From: Poritiphilus flavus
GTDB taxonomy: Bacteria > Bacteroidota > Bacteroidia > Flavobacteriales > Flavobacteriaceae
Direction: 5' to 3'
Assembly (NCBI RefSeq): GCF_009901585.1
Contig: NZ_WXYO01000005.1
Location: forward strand, 248,001 to 312,000
Length of the DNA: 64,000 nucleotides
Part shown: positions 8,582 through 16,605 of the stretch, one piece after another
Layout of the letters: every line of letters starts with the position of its first letter
Position numbering within the stretch: the first letter of the stretch is position 1
Notes under the pieces: model-generated
The model's input: the letters and a program-made list of their open reading frames with translations, nothing else
What the model was told of the DNA's origin: nothing
Database searches by the model: none
Program-made: the position numbers and the translations under genes

Positions 8582-10129
8582 TTATCTTATGGTTTTACCG
8601 TCTTTGTCTTTAAAGCGGTATTCGAGATAGGTGTATGCATCCCGAGGTTGTACTTTGATCCATTTTTTGTGCTCCAAAAACCATTTGGAACGAATGGATG
8701 GAAATCCTTTGGTGAGGTAGGCCGCAATAAAAGGATGCGTATTCAATACCAGTCCTTTGTCTTTGCTCTGTCCTTTTAATATTCTTTCAAGGTCAGTGTT
8801 TATCTTATCAATCAAAACGATGGGTGCATCCACTTCCTGGTCTATGCCACTTGGGTTCTCCTCTGTTGTTTTGATATTGACTTCGGGCCTTACCCTTTGC
8901 CTTGTTATCTGTATAAGTCCGAATTTACTCGGAGGCAGGATCTTGTGTTTCGCTCTGTCGTCTTTCATCTCCTCCCGGAGGTGATCGTAGAGTTTTCTTC
9001 TGTGATCCGGTTTAACCATATCTATAAAGTCTACTACTATGATTCCACCCATATCGCGTAAGCGCAGTTGACGGGCGATCTCCGAAGCAGCCAGAAGGTT
9101 AACTTCCAGAGCGGTGTCTTCCTGATTCTTGGCTTTGTTAGAACGGTTGCCACTATTCACATCGATGACGTGCAGGGCCTCAGTATGTTCTATGATTAAG
9201 TAGGCCCCCTTACTCATGGAGGCGGTTCTACCGAAGGAAGTCTTTATCTGCCGTTCGATACCGAATTTCTCAAAAATCGGTACGGAAGATTTATACAGTT
9301 TAACAATGGATTCTTTGGCGGGTGCAATTTCATGCACATAGTCTTTAATCTGGTTATAAAGCGTTTCATCATCTACATGAATACCCGTAAAACTGTCGTT
9401 AAATACGTCTCTGAGAATAGACGAGGCCCGGTTGAGCTCTACTAAGACCTTAGACGGGGTAGGTGCTTTATACAATTTCTTACACATTGCTGACCATTTG
9501 TTCAGCGAGTTTTGAAGATCCTTGTCCAGTTCCGCGACTTTCTTGCCTTCTGCTACTGTTCTAATAATTACTCCAAATCCTTTGGGCTTTATACTCTTGA
9601 CGAGTCTTTTAAGCCTGTCCTTTTCTTCCTTGCTTCCGATCTTTTGTGAAACCGAAACGCGGTCGGAGAAAGGAACCATAACTAAATATCGTCCGGCAAT
9701 AGAAAGTTCCGAACTTATTCTTGGTCCTTTGGTAGAAATGGGCTCTTTTACTATTTGTACTAATAAAGACTGATTAGCTTTGATAACTTGATTAATAGTA
9801 CCGTGCTTGTCAATATCTTTTTCGAAAGGAAAATTCTTTAAGGAATAATCTCTTAGTTTCCCTGTACTAACTCTCTTGATGAACTTTAACATGGAGGACA
9901 ATTGCGGCCCCAGGTCGTGATAATGAAGAAAGGCATCTTTCTCATAACCCACATTTACAAAAGCTGCATTCAGACCTGTAACGGGTTTCCGCACTTTGGC
10001 CAGTAGTATATCGCCAACGTTGAAATTATTGTTGTCTTCATCCTTGTGAAGTTCAATGAGTTTTCCATCCTTTAGCAGGGCAAAATCGACGGCATTGGAA
10101 TTAGATCTTATGATTAATTCTCTATTCAC
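8582..10129 (-). CDS. rng: Ribonuclease E/G family endoribonuclease
   Basis: A 515-residue RNase G-like enzyme for single-strand endonucleolytic cleavage in rRNA and mRNA processing. An S1 RNA-binding domain lies at about residues 35-120 (GDILLAKVRKPVTGLNAAFVNVGYEKDAFLH). The catalytic DNase I-like subdomain carries the metal-binding aspartates in LHVIDVNSGNR and GGIIVVDFIDM. It lacks the long degradosome scaffold of RNase E. The minus-strand order HU - 29-residue gene - rng is a conserved flavobacterial arrangement as far as I know. A terminator separates rng from the 29-residue gene. Confidence 0.92.
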   Translation of the reverse strand: MNRELIIRSNSNAVDFALLKDGKLIELHKDEDNNNFNVGDILLAKVRKPVTGLNAAFVNVGYEKDAFLHYHDLGPQLSSMLKFIKRVSTGKLRDYSLKNFPFEKDIDKHGTINQVIKANQSLLVQIVKEPISTKGPRISSELSIAGRYLVMVPFSDRVSVSQKIGSKEEKDRLKRLVKSIKPKGFGVIIRTVAEGKKVAELDKDLQNSLNKWSAMCKKLYKAPTPSKVLVELNRASSILRDVFNDSFTGIHVDDETLYNQIKDYVHEIAPAKESIVKLYKSSVPIFEKFGIERQIKTSFGRTASMSKGAYLIIEHTEALHVIDVNSGNRSNKAKNQEDTALEVNLLAASEIARQLRLRDMGGIIVVDFIDMVKPDHRRKLYDHLREEMKDDRAKHKILPPSKFGLIQITRQRVRPEVNIKTTEENPSGIDQEVDAPIVLIDKINTDLERILKGQSKDKGLVLNTHPFIAAYLTKGFPSIRSKWFLEHKKWIKVQPRDAYTYLEYRFKDKDGKTIR

Positions 10130-10248
10130 CTGAATCGATTTTTATTCATCTTTATAACAAGATGAATGGATTAAACAATAAATGTAACAGGTTGTATAAC
10201 CTGCTGAAATCCTATATTGGAATTTCTATGTCAATGAACGTATAAAAT

Positions 10249-10277
10249 GAAAAAGTAGTTACAGCAACTACTTTTTC
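10249..10277 (-). terminator. terminator after the 29-residue basic gene
   Basis: Perfect 11-base arms at 10250-10260 and 10266-10276 with a five-base loop, overlapping the stop codon of the small gene. Both strands end in five T, so it could act in either direction. Confidence 0.8.
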
Positions 10278-10357
10278 TTATGACGGTTAGCTCTCCTTCT
10301 TTTCTTTCTCTTATGGGTAGCTACCTTATGTCTTTTTCTTTTCTTACCACTCGGCAT
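10268..10357 (-). CDS. Very small basic protein, probable ribosomal protein (bL38 candidate)
   Basis: A 29-codon frame from ATG 10357 to TAG 10268. The product begins MPSGKKRKRHKVATHKRKK and ends RRRANRHKKK. About two thirds of the residues are Lys, Arg or His, the composition of a tiny ribosomal protein. It starts 21 bases after the HU gene and ends in its own strong terminator, so it is clearly a transcribed unit and not a chance frame. A novel ribosomal protein called bL38 was described from the Flavobacterium johnsoniae ribosome structure. I cannot compare sequences here, so the identity with bL38 is a guess from size, charge and taxon. Confidence 0.7.
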   Translation of the reverse strand: MPSGKKRKRHKVATHKRKKRRRANRHKKK

Positions 10358-10378
10358 AGAGTATTCTTTTTCCTATTA

Positions 10379-10669
10379 TTACTTTACTTGAACGTTGCTC
10401 TTAACGCCTTCAACAAAAACCTTTGCTGGCTTAAATGCCGGAATGTTATGAGCAGGGATCTTGATAGTGGTGTTTTTCGAAATGTTCCTGCCGGTTTTCT
10501 CAGCTCTTGTTTTGATAATAAAACTGCCAAAGCCTCTGAGGTATACGTTATCCCCATTTTCCAACGAAGATTTTACTTCCTCCATAAAAGTTTCTACAGT
10601 CGCTTGTACATCTCCCTTTTCGATACCCAGTTTTTCTGAGATTCTCGATACAATATCCGCTTTCGTCAT
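10379..10669 (-). CDS. HU/IHF-family DNA-binding protein
   Basis: A 96-residue nucleoid protein that bends DNA as a dimer. MTKADIVSRISEKLGI opens the helical dimerisation part, VYLRGFGSFIIKTRAEKTGRN forms the beta arm base, and IPAHNIPAFKPAKVF is the typical arm end with its intercalating proline region. It heads the conserved minus-strand group next to mutY, which is divergent. A perfect -7 element lies about 40 bases upstream. Confidence 0.92.
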   Translation of the reverse strand: MTKADIVSRISEKLGIEKGDVQATVETFMEEVKSSLENGDNVYLRGFGSFIIKTRAEKTGRNISKNTTIKIPAHNIPAFKPAKVFVEGVKSNVQVK

Positions 10670-10707
10670 TTTAAAATTTTAGTTTATCTGTAAGTTTTTC
10701 AGGCTTG

Positions 10708-10715
10708 CAAATATA
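10708..10715 (-). promoter_or_regulatory. -7 element (TAtaTTTG) of the HU gene
   Basis: On the minus strand TAtaTTTG matches the consensus perfectly and predicts a start site near 10701, about 30 bases before the HU ATG. No clear -33 box is seen. Confidence 0.5.
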
Positions 10716-10769
10716 TAAATATTATTCAATCTTTTCTCTTAATGAACTAATTTTAAGTATATAAACTGC

Positions 10770-10777
10770 TACTTTTG
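10770..10777 (+). promoter_or_regulatory. -7 element (TActTTTG) of mutY
   Basis: A perfect -7 match that overlaps the in-frame TTG at 10775, so translation must begin downstream, at the ATG at 10796. Confidence 0.55.
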
Positions 10778-10795
10778 CGACTTAGTATTGAGCCC

Positions 10796-11842
10796 ATGTC
10801 TTTTTCCGAAAAAATTCTCAATTGGTACGTGCAAAATAAAAGACAGCTTCCCTGGCGCAATACCACCGATCCCTATAAAATCTGGCTCTCCGAAATCATG
10901 TTGCAACAAACCCGGGTAGCACAGGGTATTCCTTATTACGAAAAGTTCGTCAAGAAGTACCCTACCGTACAGGATATGGCCGTGGCCAGCGAGCAGGAGA
11001 TCCTAAAACTCTGGCAGGGCCTGGGATACTATTCCAGGGCACGGAATATGCATCATACCGCCAGGAAGGTTACCGAAGAAATGGACGGAAAATTCCCGCA
11101 AACCTATGAGGGCTTAATTAAACTAAAAGGAGTAGGAGACTATACGGCAAGCGCTATTGCTTCTATCAGCTTCGGACAGCTGGAACCCGTGGTGGATGGG
11201 AATGTTTACAGGGTCCTTGCCCGATACTTTGGCGTGGATACACCTATCAATAGTGGCCCCGGCATAAAGTATTTCAAGAATTTGGCCAGGGAGCTTATGC
11301 CTGATGAAAATATTCGCGACTACAATCAGGGCCTTATGGAATTTGGGGCCATTCAATGCGCTCCAAAAAAACCGTATTGCCTGCACTGCCCCCTGAACGA
11401 TAGTTGTGTGGCACTTCAGAAGAACCTGATCGCGTCCCTTCCGGCTAAATTGAAAAACAACAGCATAAAAAAGAGATACTTCAATTATTTGGTACCATTG
11501 GATCCTAAAAGCAATACCAGGCTCCATAAACGAGAAGGAAAGGGTATCTGGCAAAACTTATATGAGTTTCCATTGATAGAAAGCCCTAAAGAACTGAATA
11601 TAAATGAATTAAAAGAGTTAATGCCCAAAGAAGCACCCTTTGCTGATCTGACGGAAGTTATAGCCTTCAATGCGGATAATATCGTACATAAACTCTCCCA
11701 TCAACATTTGTACACCCGGTTTTGGATCTGCAGAACCAGCAGCGAAATCGCCGATGGAATTACTCCGGCAGAATTGGAGGATTATCCTGTTCCGGTATTG
11801 ATAGCCGACTTCATCAAAACTCTCAAAATTTCGTACTTTTGA
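10796..11842 (+). CDS. mutY: A/G-specific adenine glycosylase
   Basis: A base-excision repair enzyme of 348 residues that removes A paired with 8-oxoguanine. Visible features are catalytic Glu33 in WLSEIMLQQTR, the helix-hairpin-helix LKGVGDYTASAIA at about residues 110-122, catalytic Asp134 in PVVDGNVYRV and the [4Fe-4S] cysteines Cys188, Cys195, Cys198 and Cys204 (C-x6-C-x2-C-x5-C). The C-terminal third is the NUDIX-like 8-oxoG recognition domain (LHKREGKGIWQNLYEFPL, KLSHQHLYTRFW). ssb follows after 16 bases, probably in one operon with gldE and gldD. Confidence 0.95.
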   Translation: MSFSEKILNWYVQNKRQLPWRNTTDPYKIWLSEIMLQQTRVAQGIPYYEKFVKKYPTVQDMAVASEQEILKLWQGLGYYSRARNMHHTARKVTEEMDGKFPQTYEGLIKLKGVGDYTASAIASISFGQLEPVVDGNVYRVLARYFGVDTPINSGPGIKYFKNLARELMPDENIRDYNQGLMEFGAIQCAPKKPYCLHCPLNDSCVALQKNLIASLPAKLKNNSIKKRYFNYLVPLDPKSNTRLHKREGKGIWQNLYEFPLIESPKELNINELKELMPKEAPFADLTEVIAFNADNIVHKLSHQHLYTRFWICRTSSEIADGITPAELEDYPVPVLIADFIKTLKISYF

Positions 11843-11858
11843 TCTTATTAGCAAAGTT

Positions 11859-12320
11859 ATGAGCGGAACATTGAATAAAGTGATGCTGATAGGGCATCTG
11901 GGAGACGAAGTTAAAATGCACTATTTTGACGAAGGGAACTGTATTGGGAGATTTCCACTTGCTACCAATGAGACCTATACCAATCGCCAGACCGGTGAAA
12001 AGGTGACCAATACTGAATGGCACAATATAGTTGTTCGTAACAAAGCCGCTGAAATATGTGAAAAATATCTCAATAAGGGGGATAAAATATATGTGGAAGG
12101 CCGCTTGAAAACGAGGCAATGGCAGGGAGAAGACGGAAATACGCGATATAGCACCGAAATTCACGTCCAGGATTTTACTTTTTTATCTACAAAACAGGAG
12201 AGCATGTCTAATGCTCAGGCCAAAACCGCACCCAATCAGCCGGCGAACACTCCAAAGGCACAGGACCAGCAGCCAAGCCAGGCGGTAAGTGAACCCGAGG
12301 AGGACGATCTTCCATTCTAG
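11859..12320 (+). CDS. ssb: Single-stranded DNA-binding protein
   Basis: A 153-residue SSB. The OB fold occupies residues 1-110 (LNKVMLIGHLGDEVKM, TEWHNIVVRNKAAEICEKYL, DKIYVEGRLKTRQWQ). It is followed by a Gln/Pro/Ala-rich linker and the acidic tip EEDDLPF that recruits repair and replication proteins. Start and length are normal. It stands between mutY and gldE, as in other Flavobacteriaceae. Confidence 0.95.
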   Translation: MSGTLNKVMLIGHLGDEVKMHYFDEGNCIGRFPLATNETYTNRQTGEKVTNTEWHNIVVRNKAAEICEKYLNKGDKIYVEGRLKTRQWQGEDGNTRYSTEIHVQDFTFLSTKQESMSNAQAKTAPNQPANTPKAQDQQPSQAVSEPEEDDLPF

Positions 12321-12344
12321 ATTTAATTCATTAATTTTTGACTA

Positions 12345-13673
12345 TTGGACCCTGACCCCCTTAGTTTCTTACTTCACTTTCTTGTATTAGATAGCGTTTT
12401 TTGGCTGAGGGTAGCCATATTAATAGTGCTGTTGTGCTGTTCGGCCCTGATCTCCGGAGCGGAGGTTGCTTTTTTCGGGCTGTCCCAAACAGATATCAAC
12501 GAAATCGCGGAAGAGAAAACCGTTAGAGGTAATATCATTGTAAAACTGCTGGATCGTCCTAAGAAACTACTGGCCACTATCCTTATTGCCAATAACGCCA
12601 TCAATATTGGTATTGTGCTCTTGTTCAATACCATAGGAGATACCATTTTCTCCAATATCAATTACGTATTGTTCGATATCGTCTCGGTTAGATTTCTCCT
12701 GGAAGTAGTTGTGGCGACCTCCCTGATACTGATGTTCGGTGAGATCCTTCCCAAGATCTACGCCAATCGTAACCGGAAAATGTTCGCCCATTTTATGGCT
12801 TATCCGCTGAAAACCCTTGATGTGTTGTTTACCCCGCTTAGCGCCCCTATGAGAAAGGTGACCATTTTGCTGTATGACAAATTGGGAAGGCAAAAATCCA
12901 ACCTAAGCGTAGATCATTTGTCCCAGGCACTGGAACTGACCTCCGAGGGCGATACCACCAAAGAAGAGCAAAAGATACTCGAGGGGATAGTGTCTTTTGG
13001 GAATACGGACACCAAACAGGTGATGCGACCCAGGATAGATATCTTTGCCCTAAGTGAGGATATGAAATTTCCTGAGATCCTCCAGGAAATAAAGAAGCAC
13101 GGCTACTCCAGGATCCCGGTTTTTTCGGAAAATGTGGACAATGTTCTGGGAGTACTCTATGTAAAAGACCTACTGCCGTATATAGACCGTAAAACCTTTA
13201 ACTGGACCGAACTGATACGGGAACCTTATTTTGTTCCGGAAAATAAAAAACTCGACGATCTGCTGCTGGAGTTCCAGGACAAGAAGAATCACCTCGCGGT
13301 AGTAGTGGACGAGTATGGAGGTACTTCCGGTATAGTAACCCTTGAGGATATCATAGAGGAGATCGTGGGGGATATTAGTGATGAATTTGACGATGAAGAC
13401 CTTATCTTTTCCAAACTGGATGACTTTACCTATGTTTTTGATGGGAAGACGACCTTGAAAGACTTCTACAGGGTTGCTAAAATTGAAGACGAGGAAGATT
13501 TTGAGGAACAAAAGGGTGAATCCGAAACCATTGCAGGGTTCGTTCTCGAAATATCCGGGAATTTTCCAAAAAGAGGGGAGAAGGTCCAATTCAAGAATTA
13601 TCAATTCCTTGTTGAAAGCCTTGACAAAAGGCGATTGAAACAAATAAAAATAACACTGCCAAATGCGTCTTAG
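12345..13673 (+). CDS. gldE: GldE-like CNNM/CorC family membrane protein
   Basis: A 442-residue protein with an N-terminal DUF21 (CNNM) transmembrane domain of three to four helices (about residues 15-195), a pair of CBS domains (MRPRIDIFAL to LEDIIEEIVGDISDEFD, about 225-350) and a C-terminal CorC_HlyC domain (about 365-440). The location between ssb and gldD matches GldE, a homologue of the magnesium/cobalt efflux family that supports GldD in gliding and type IX secretion. The start is a TTG 24 bases after ssb. The 3' end overlaps gldD by 11 bases, which suggests translational coupling. Confidence 0.9.
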   Translation: MDPDPLSFLLHFLVLDSVFWLRVAILIVLLCCSALISGAEVAFFGLSQTDINEIAEEKTVRGNIIVKLLDRPKKLLATILIANNAINIGIVLLFNTIGDTIFSNINYVLFDIVSVRFLLEVVVATSLILMFGEILPKIYANRNRKMFAHFMAYPLKTLDVLFTPLSAPMRKVTILLYDKLGRQKSNLSVDHLSQALELTSEGDTTKEEQKILEGIVSFGNTDTKQVMRPRIDIFALSEDMKFPEILQEIKKHGYSRIPVFSENVDNVLGVLYVKDLLPYIDRKTFNWTELIREPYFVPENKKLDDLLLEFQDKKNHLAVVVDEYGGTSGIVTLEDIIEEIVGDISDEFDDEDLIFSKLDDFTYVFDGKTTLKDFYRVAKIEDEEDFEEQKGESETIAGFVLEISGNFPKRGEKVQFKNYQFLVESLDKRRLKQIKITLPNAS

Positions 13674-14214
13674 GATCTTAATGGCACTGGGGCTGCTGTG
13701 GTGTGCCCTGTCTTGCAAAGATGAAGCCCTTCCCAAACCGAAAGCCATGTTAAGGCTGGAATATCCTGAGGTTCAGACGAACAGGGCCAATGTTGACCGC
13801 TTTAATTTTGAATACAATACCATTGCACAAATAAAGGAAGAGAATGATGGTTCTCTGACTATAGACTATCCATCCCTCAAAGGGGCGGTATTCATTACTT
13901 ATAAAGAGGTAGACGGGAACCTGGACAAATTGCTTTCGGACGCTCAAAAATTGTCTTACGAACATGTGGTAAAGGCAGACAACATATTAGAGCAACCCTT
14001 TGTCAACAATGAAGACAGAGTATATGGGATGTTCTACGAGGTTAAGGGGGATGCTGCCTCGCAAGCGCAGTTTTATGCCACAGATAGTATCCGGAATTTT
14101 GTTACCGGATCCCTGTATTTTTACGCCAAACCCAATTACGATTCTATTTATCCCGCCGCGGTCTATTTGCAAAAGGACATTAGAAGGGTAATGGAAACAC
14201 TTCGCTGGAATTGA
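13663..14214 (+). CDS. gldD: Gliding motility lipoprotein GldD
   Basis: A 183-residue lipoprotein. The signal peptide ends in the lipobox WCALSC and the mature protein continues DEALPKPKAMLRLEYP, a conserved GldD beginning. GldD is needed for gliding and type IX secretion. It overlaps the end of gldE and is followed after 13 bases by the dehydratase gene. Confidence 0.9.
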   Translation: MRLRILMALGLLWCALSCKDEALPKPKAMLRLEYPEVQTNRANVDRFNFEYNTIAQIKEENDGSLTIDYPSLKGAVFITYKEVDGNLDKLLSDAQKLSYEHVVKADNILEQPFVNNEDRVYGMFYEVKGDAASQAQFYATDSIRNFVTGSLYFYAKPNYDSIYPAAVYLQKDIRRVMETLRWN

Positions 14215-14227
14215 AAATCCACTGAGC

Positions 14228-15163
14228 ATGGAAAAACAAGAACTTCTGGAATGTCATGAGCGGATCAAACCTTATATACATAACACTCCTGTTCTACATT
14301 CCAGGCTGATTGACCGCTTGGTAGGTGCCGAGATCCTCTTCAAATGCGAAAATTTCCAACGGATGGGAGCCTATAAAATGCGCGGGGCCACAAATGCCTT
14401 ACTGCGGCTACCGGAATCAGAGCGGGCCAGGGGTGTAGTGACACATTCCTCCGGTAATTTCGCCCAGGCCCTGGCTTTGGCAGCCCAAAGCCTTGACATA
14501 AAGGCCCATATTGTTATGCCCTCTACGGCTCCTGTGGTAAAAAAGGCCGGAGTGTTGGAATACGGCGGTGAAATTACTATTTGTGAACCTACCCTGGAAG
14601 CCCGAAACCGTACAGCCGAACTTATTTCCAAAGAGACCGGCGCGACATTTATACACCCTTCCAATGAACCTGATGTGATCGTGGGGCAGGGTACCGCGGC
14701 CCTGGAACTATTGGAAGTTTCTCCTGACTTGCAATTTCTCTTTGCGCCTATCGGTGGAGGAGGACTTATAGCCGGAACGGCCATGGCGAGTCATTATTTT
14801 GGTATGGATTGCAAGGTTATCGGCGGTGAGCCATTTGAAGTGGATGATGCCTATAGATCTTTCCACAGTGGTAAGATCGAAACGAACAGCAGTACCAATA
14901 CCGTTGCCGATGGCCTTAAAACCGTGCTGGGGAGTAATACCTTCCCCATTATAAGACAATATGTTACGGACATCATCAGGGTCACAGAAGAAGAGATCAT
15001 CAGCGCTATGAGACTGATCTGGGAAAGAATGAAAATAATCGTAGAACCCTCCAGTGCGGTGGCTCTGGCCGCCCTAATCCGCGAAAAAGACCAGTATAGT
15101 GGCAAGCGGATCGGGATTATCATATCAGGAGGTAATGTAGACCTCAGCAGACTCCCATTCTAA
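14228..15163 (+). CDS. Threonine dehydratase / serine racemase family PLP enzyme
   Basis: A fold-type II PLP enzyme of 311 residues. The cofactor lysine is Lys50 in GAYKMRGA. SSGNFAQA contacts the substrate carboxylate and the glycine loop IGGGGLIAG holds the cofactor phosphate. It lacks the C-terminal ACT domain of biosynthetic IlvA and so resembles catabolic threonine dehydratases and serine racemases. Which reaction dominates cannot be told from the sequence. It may be cotranscribed with gldE-gldD because of the short gap. Confidence 0.85.
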   Translation: MEKQELLECHERIKPYIHNTPVLHSRLIDRLVGAEILFKCENFQRMGAYKMRGATNALLRLPESERARGVVTHSSGNFAQALALAAQSLDIKAHIVMPSTAPVVKKAGVLEYGGEITICEPTLEARNRTAELISKETGATFIHPSNEPDVIVGQGTAALELLEVSPDLQFLFAPIGGGGLIAGTAMASHYFGMDCKVIGGEPFEVDDAYRSFHSGKIETNSSTNTVADGLKTVLGSNTFPIIRQYVTDIIRVTEEEIISAMRLIWERMKIIVEPSSAVALAALIREKDQYSGKRIGIIISGGNVDLSRLPF

Positions 15164-15177
15164 ATTGATCTGGCTAT

Positions 15178-15603
15178 TTATTGACCTTGCAACAGCTTTT
15201 CAGCATTCGCGATGCTTGTGTTGATCTGATCGCGCATTTCCTTCACCTTTATCTCTTCCTCGTCCAGCCACAATTGCTTTTGTTCTGTCAATTCCTTTCC
15301 ATCCAGGATCTCGGCGGGTTCAAATCGATCTCCAAAACCTTTCATCCAGTCCATCATGGATTTATGTGAGGCCTGAAGGTCTTTCATGGCTTTATCGTAT
15401 TTCATTCCCATTTCAGTGGAATCTGCCCTGGGCTTTAATTCTTTGACCAGCTTTCCTATGGTACTCATTTTGGGCATTACTTCGTCGTGAATGGCCATAA
15501 CCTGGTCCATTTGCGAAGGTTCTTTTTCACTTTCGGCCTTCTGTTTACAGGAGCCACCCAGTAACAGGATCGCGCTAAGAAGAACAAGGATTTTCAACTT
15601 CAT
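15178..15603 (-). CDS. Helical lipoprotein, function unknown
   Basis: A 141-residue lipoprotein starting at ATG 15603. The signal LLSAILLLGGSC carries a lipobox Cys, followed by charged, helix-forming sequence with several methionines (DEVMPKMSTIGKLVKELKP, MMDWMKGFGDRF). Similar flavobacterial proteins have been labelled viral A-type inclusion protein, a name without functional meaning. A minus-strand -7 element TAatTTTG lies at 15625-15632. Confidence 0.7.
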   Translation of the reverse strand: MKLKILVLLSAILLLGGSCKQKAESEKEPSQMDQVMAIHDEVMPKMSTIGKLVKELKPRADSTEMGMKYDKAMKDLQASHKSMMDWMKGFGDRFEPAEILDGKELTEQKQLWLDEEEIKVKEMRDQINTSIANAEKLLQGQ

Positions 15604-15624
15604 ATTATTGGATTTATCGCTTGC

Positions 15625-15632
15625 CAAAATTA
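15625..15632 (-). promoter_or_regulatory. -7 element (TAatTTTG) of the lipoprotein gene
   Basis: A perfect match to TAnnTTTG on the minus strand, 21 bases before the ATG at 15603. Confidence 0.45.
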
Positions 15633-15692
15633 CAAAATTCACCCACAATTAATTCGTGAAAAAGTTCCATTTTTGTGTAAAAGCTACTTTGG

Positions 15693-16577
15693 ATGTACAA
15701 CGTAAACCGGAAGTGGATCTATCTGCTGTCACTTTCCGTCATTTGGGGCTCTTCCTTTATTCTTATTAAAAAAGCACTCTTGGGCTTCAGCCCTGTTCAG
15801 GTGGGTGCCATAAGAATAGTATTTGCAGCTTTATTTCTGCTTTTGCTTGGCTTTCGAGGTTTGCGCTCCTTATCTATGACCGATTGGAAGTGGATGATAA
15901 CGGCTGGCTTTTTAAGTTCTTTTTTTCCACCTTTTTTGTTCGCCCTTGCCCAAACCCAGATAGACAGCGGGGTTACTTCCATTTTCAATTCCCTGGCGCC
16001 ACTGTTTACGGCTGTTGTCGGGATACTGTTCTTTGGGGCTTTGGTAACTAGAAGACAGATCCTGGGGGTGTTCATTGGCCTTGCCGGCACTTTGATACTG
16101 TTCATTGCCGGAGCCAAACTGAATCCACATCAGAATTACTGGTACGCGACTTTCATCCTGCTCTCGGCCCTGGGATACGCCTTAAATATCAACATAATAA
16201 AAAAGCATCTATCTCATTTAAGTTCACTGACCATTACTTCGGCGAGTTTTGGAGGGGTCCTGCTGCCGGCTTTGATCGTTCTGGGAGCTTCAGATATAGG
16301 GAGTATAACATGGAGTTCTCAAAGCGTTCGTGTAGCCACGGCCTGTGTGCTTACCCTGGCCATACTGGGAACCGGGCTGGCAAATGTGCTCTTTAATAAG
16401 CTCATAAAGATCTCAAGTCCCGTATATGCGGCTTCGGTAACCTATCTTATCCCCCTGGTGGCGATTCTCTGGGGTTTATGGGATGGGGAGATCATTAACT
16501 GGGTACAACTGTTCGGGGGGATAGTGATCCTGCTTGGGGTATACCTGGTGAACAAAAAAAAGGCACCCCAATCCTGA
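15693..16577 (+). CDS. EamA/DMT family exporter
   Basis: A 294-residue inner-membrane protein with ten predicted helices in two similar halves of five. The first half holds the EamA signature WGSSFILIKKALLGFSPVQVGAIR. Family members export amino acids, metabolites or purines, and the substrate here is unknown. Its final codons contain one arm of the terminator that serves the opposite-strand protease operon. Confidence 0.85.
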   Translation: MYNVNRKWIYLLSLSVIWGSSFILIKKALLGFSPVQVGAIRIVFAALFLLLLGFRGLRSLSMTDWKWMITAGFLSSFFPPFLFALAQTQIDSGVTSIFNSLAPLFTAVVGILFFGALVTRRQILGVFIGLAGTLILFIAGAKLNPHQNYWYATFILLSALGYALNINIIKKHLSHLSSLTITSASFGGVLLPALIVLGASDIGSITWSSQSVRVATACVLTLAILGTGLANVLFNKLIKISSPVYAASVTYLIPLVAILWGLWDGEIINWVQLFGGIVILLGVYLVNKKKAPQS

Positions 16578-16586
16578 GATGCCTTT
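16554..16586 (-). terminator. terminator of the M16 protease operon
   Basis: Seven-base arms AAAGGCA (16559-16565) and TGCCTTT (16580-16586) form a hairpin. On the minus strand it is followed by a T run that lies within the end of the EamA gene. Confidence 0.65.
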
Positions 16587-16605
16587 AACAGTTTGGTAAA
16601 ACCAA

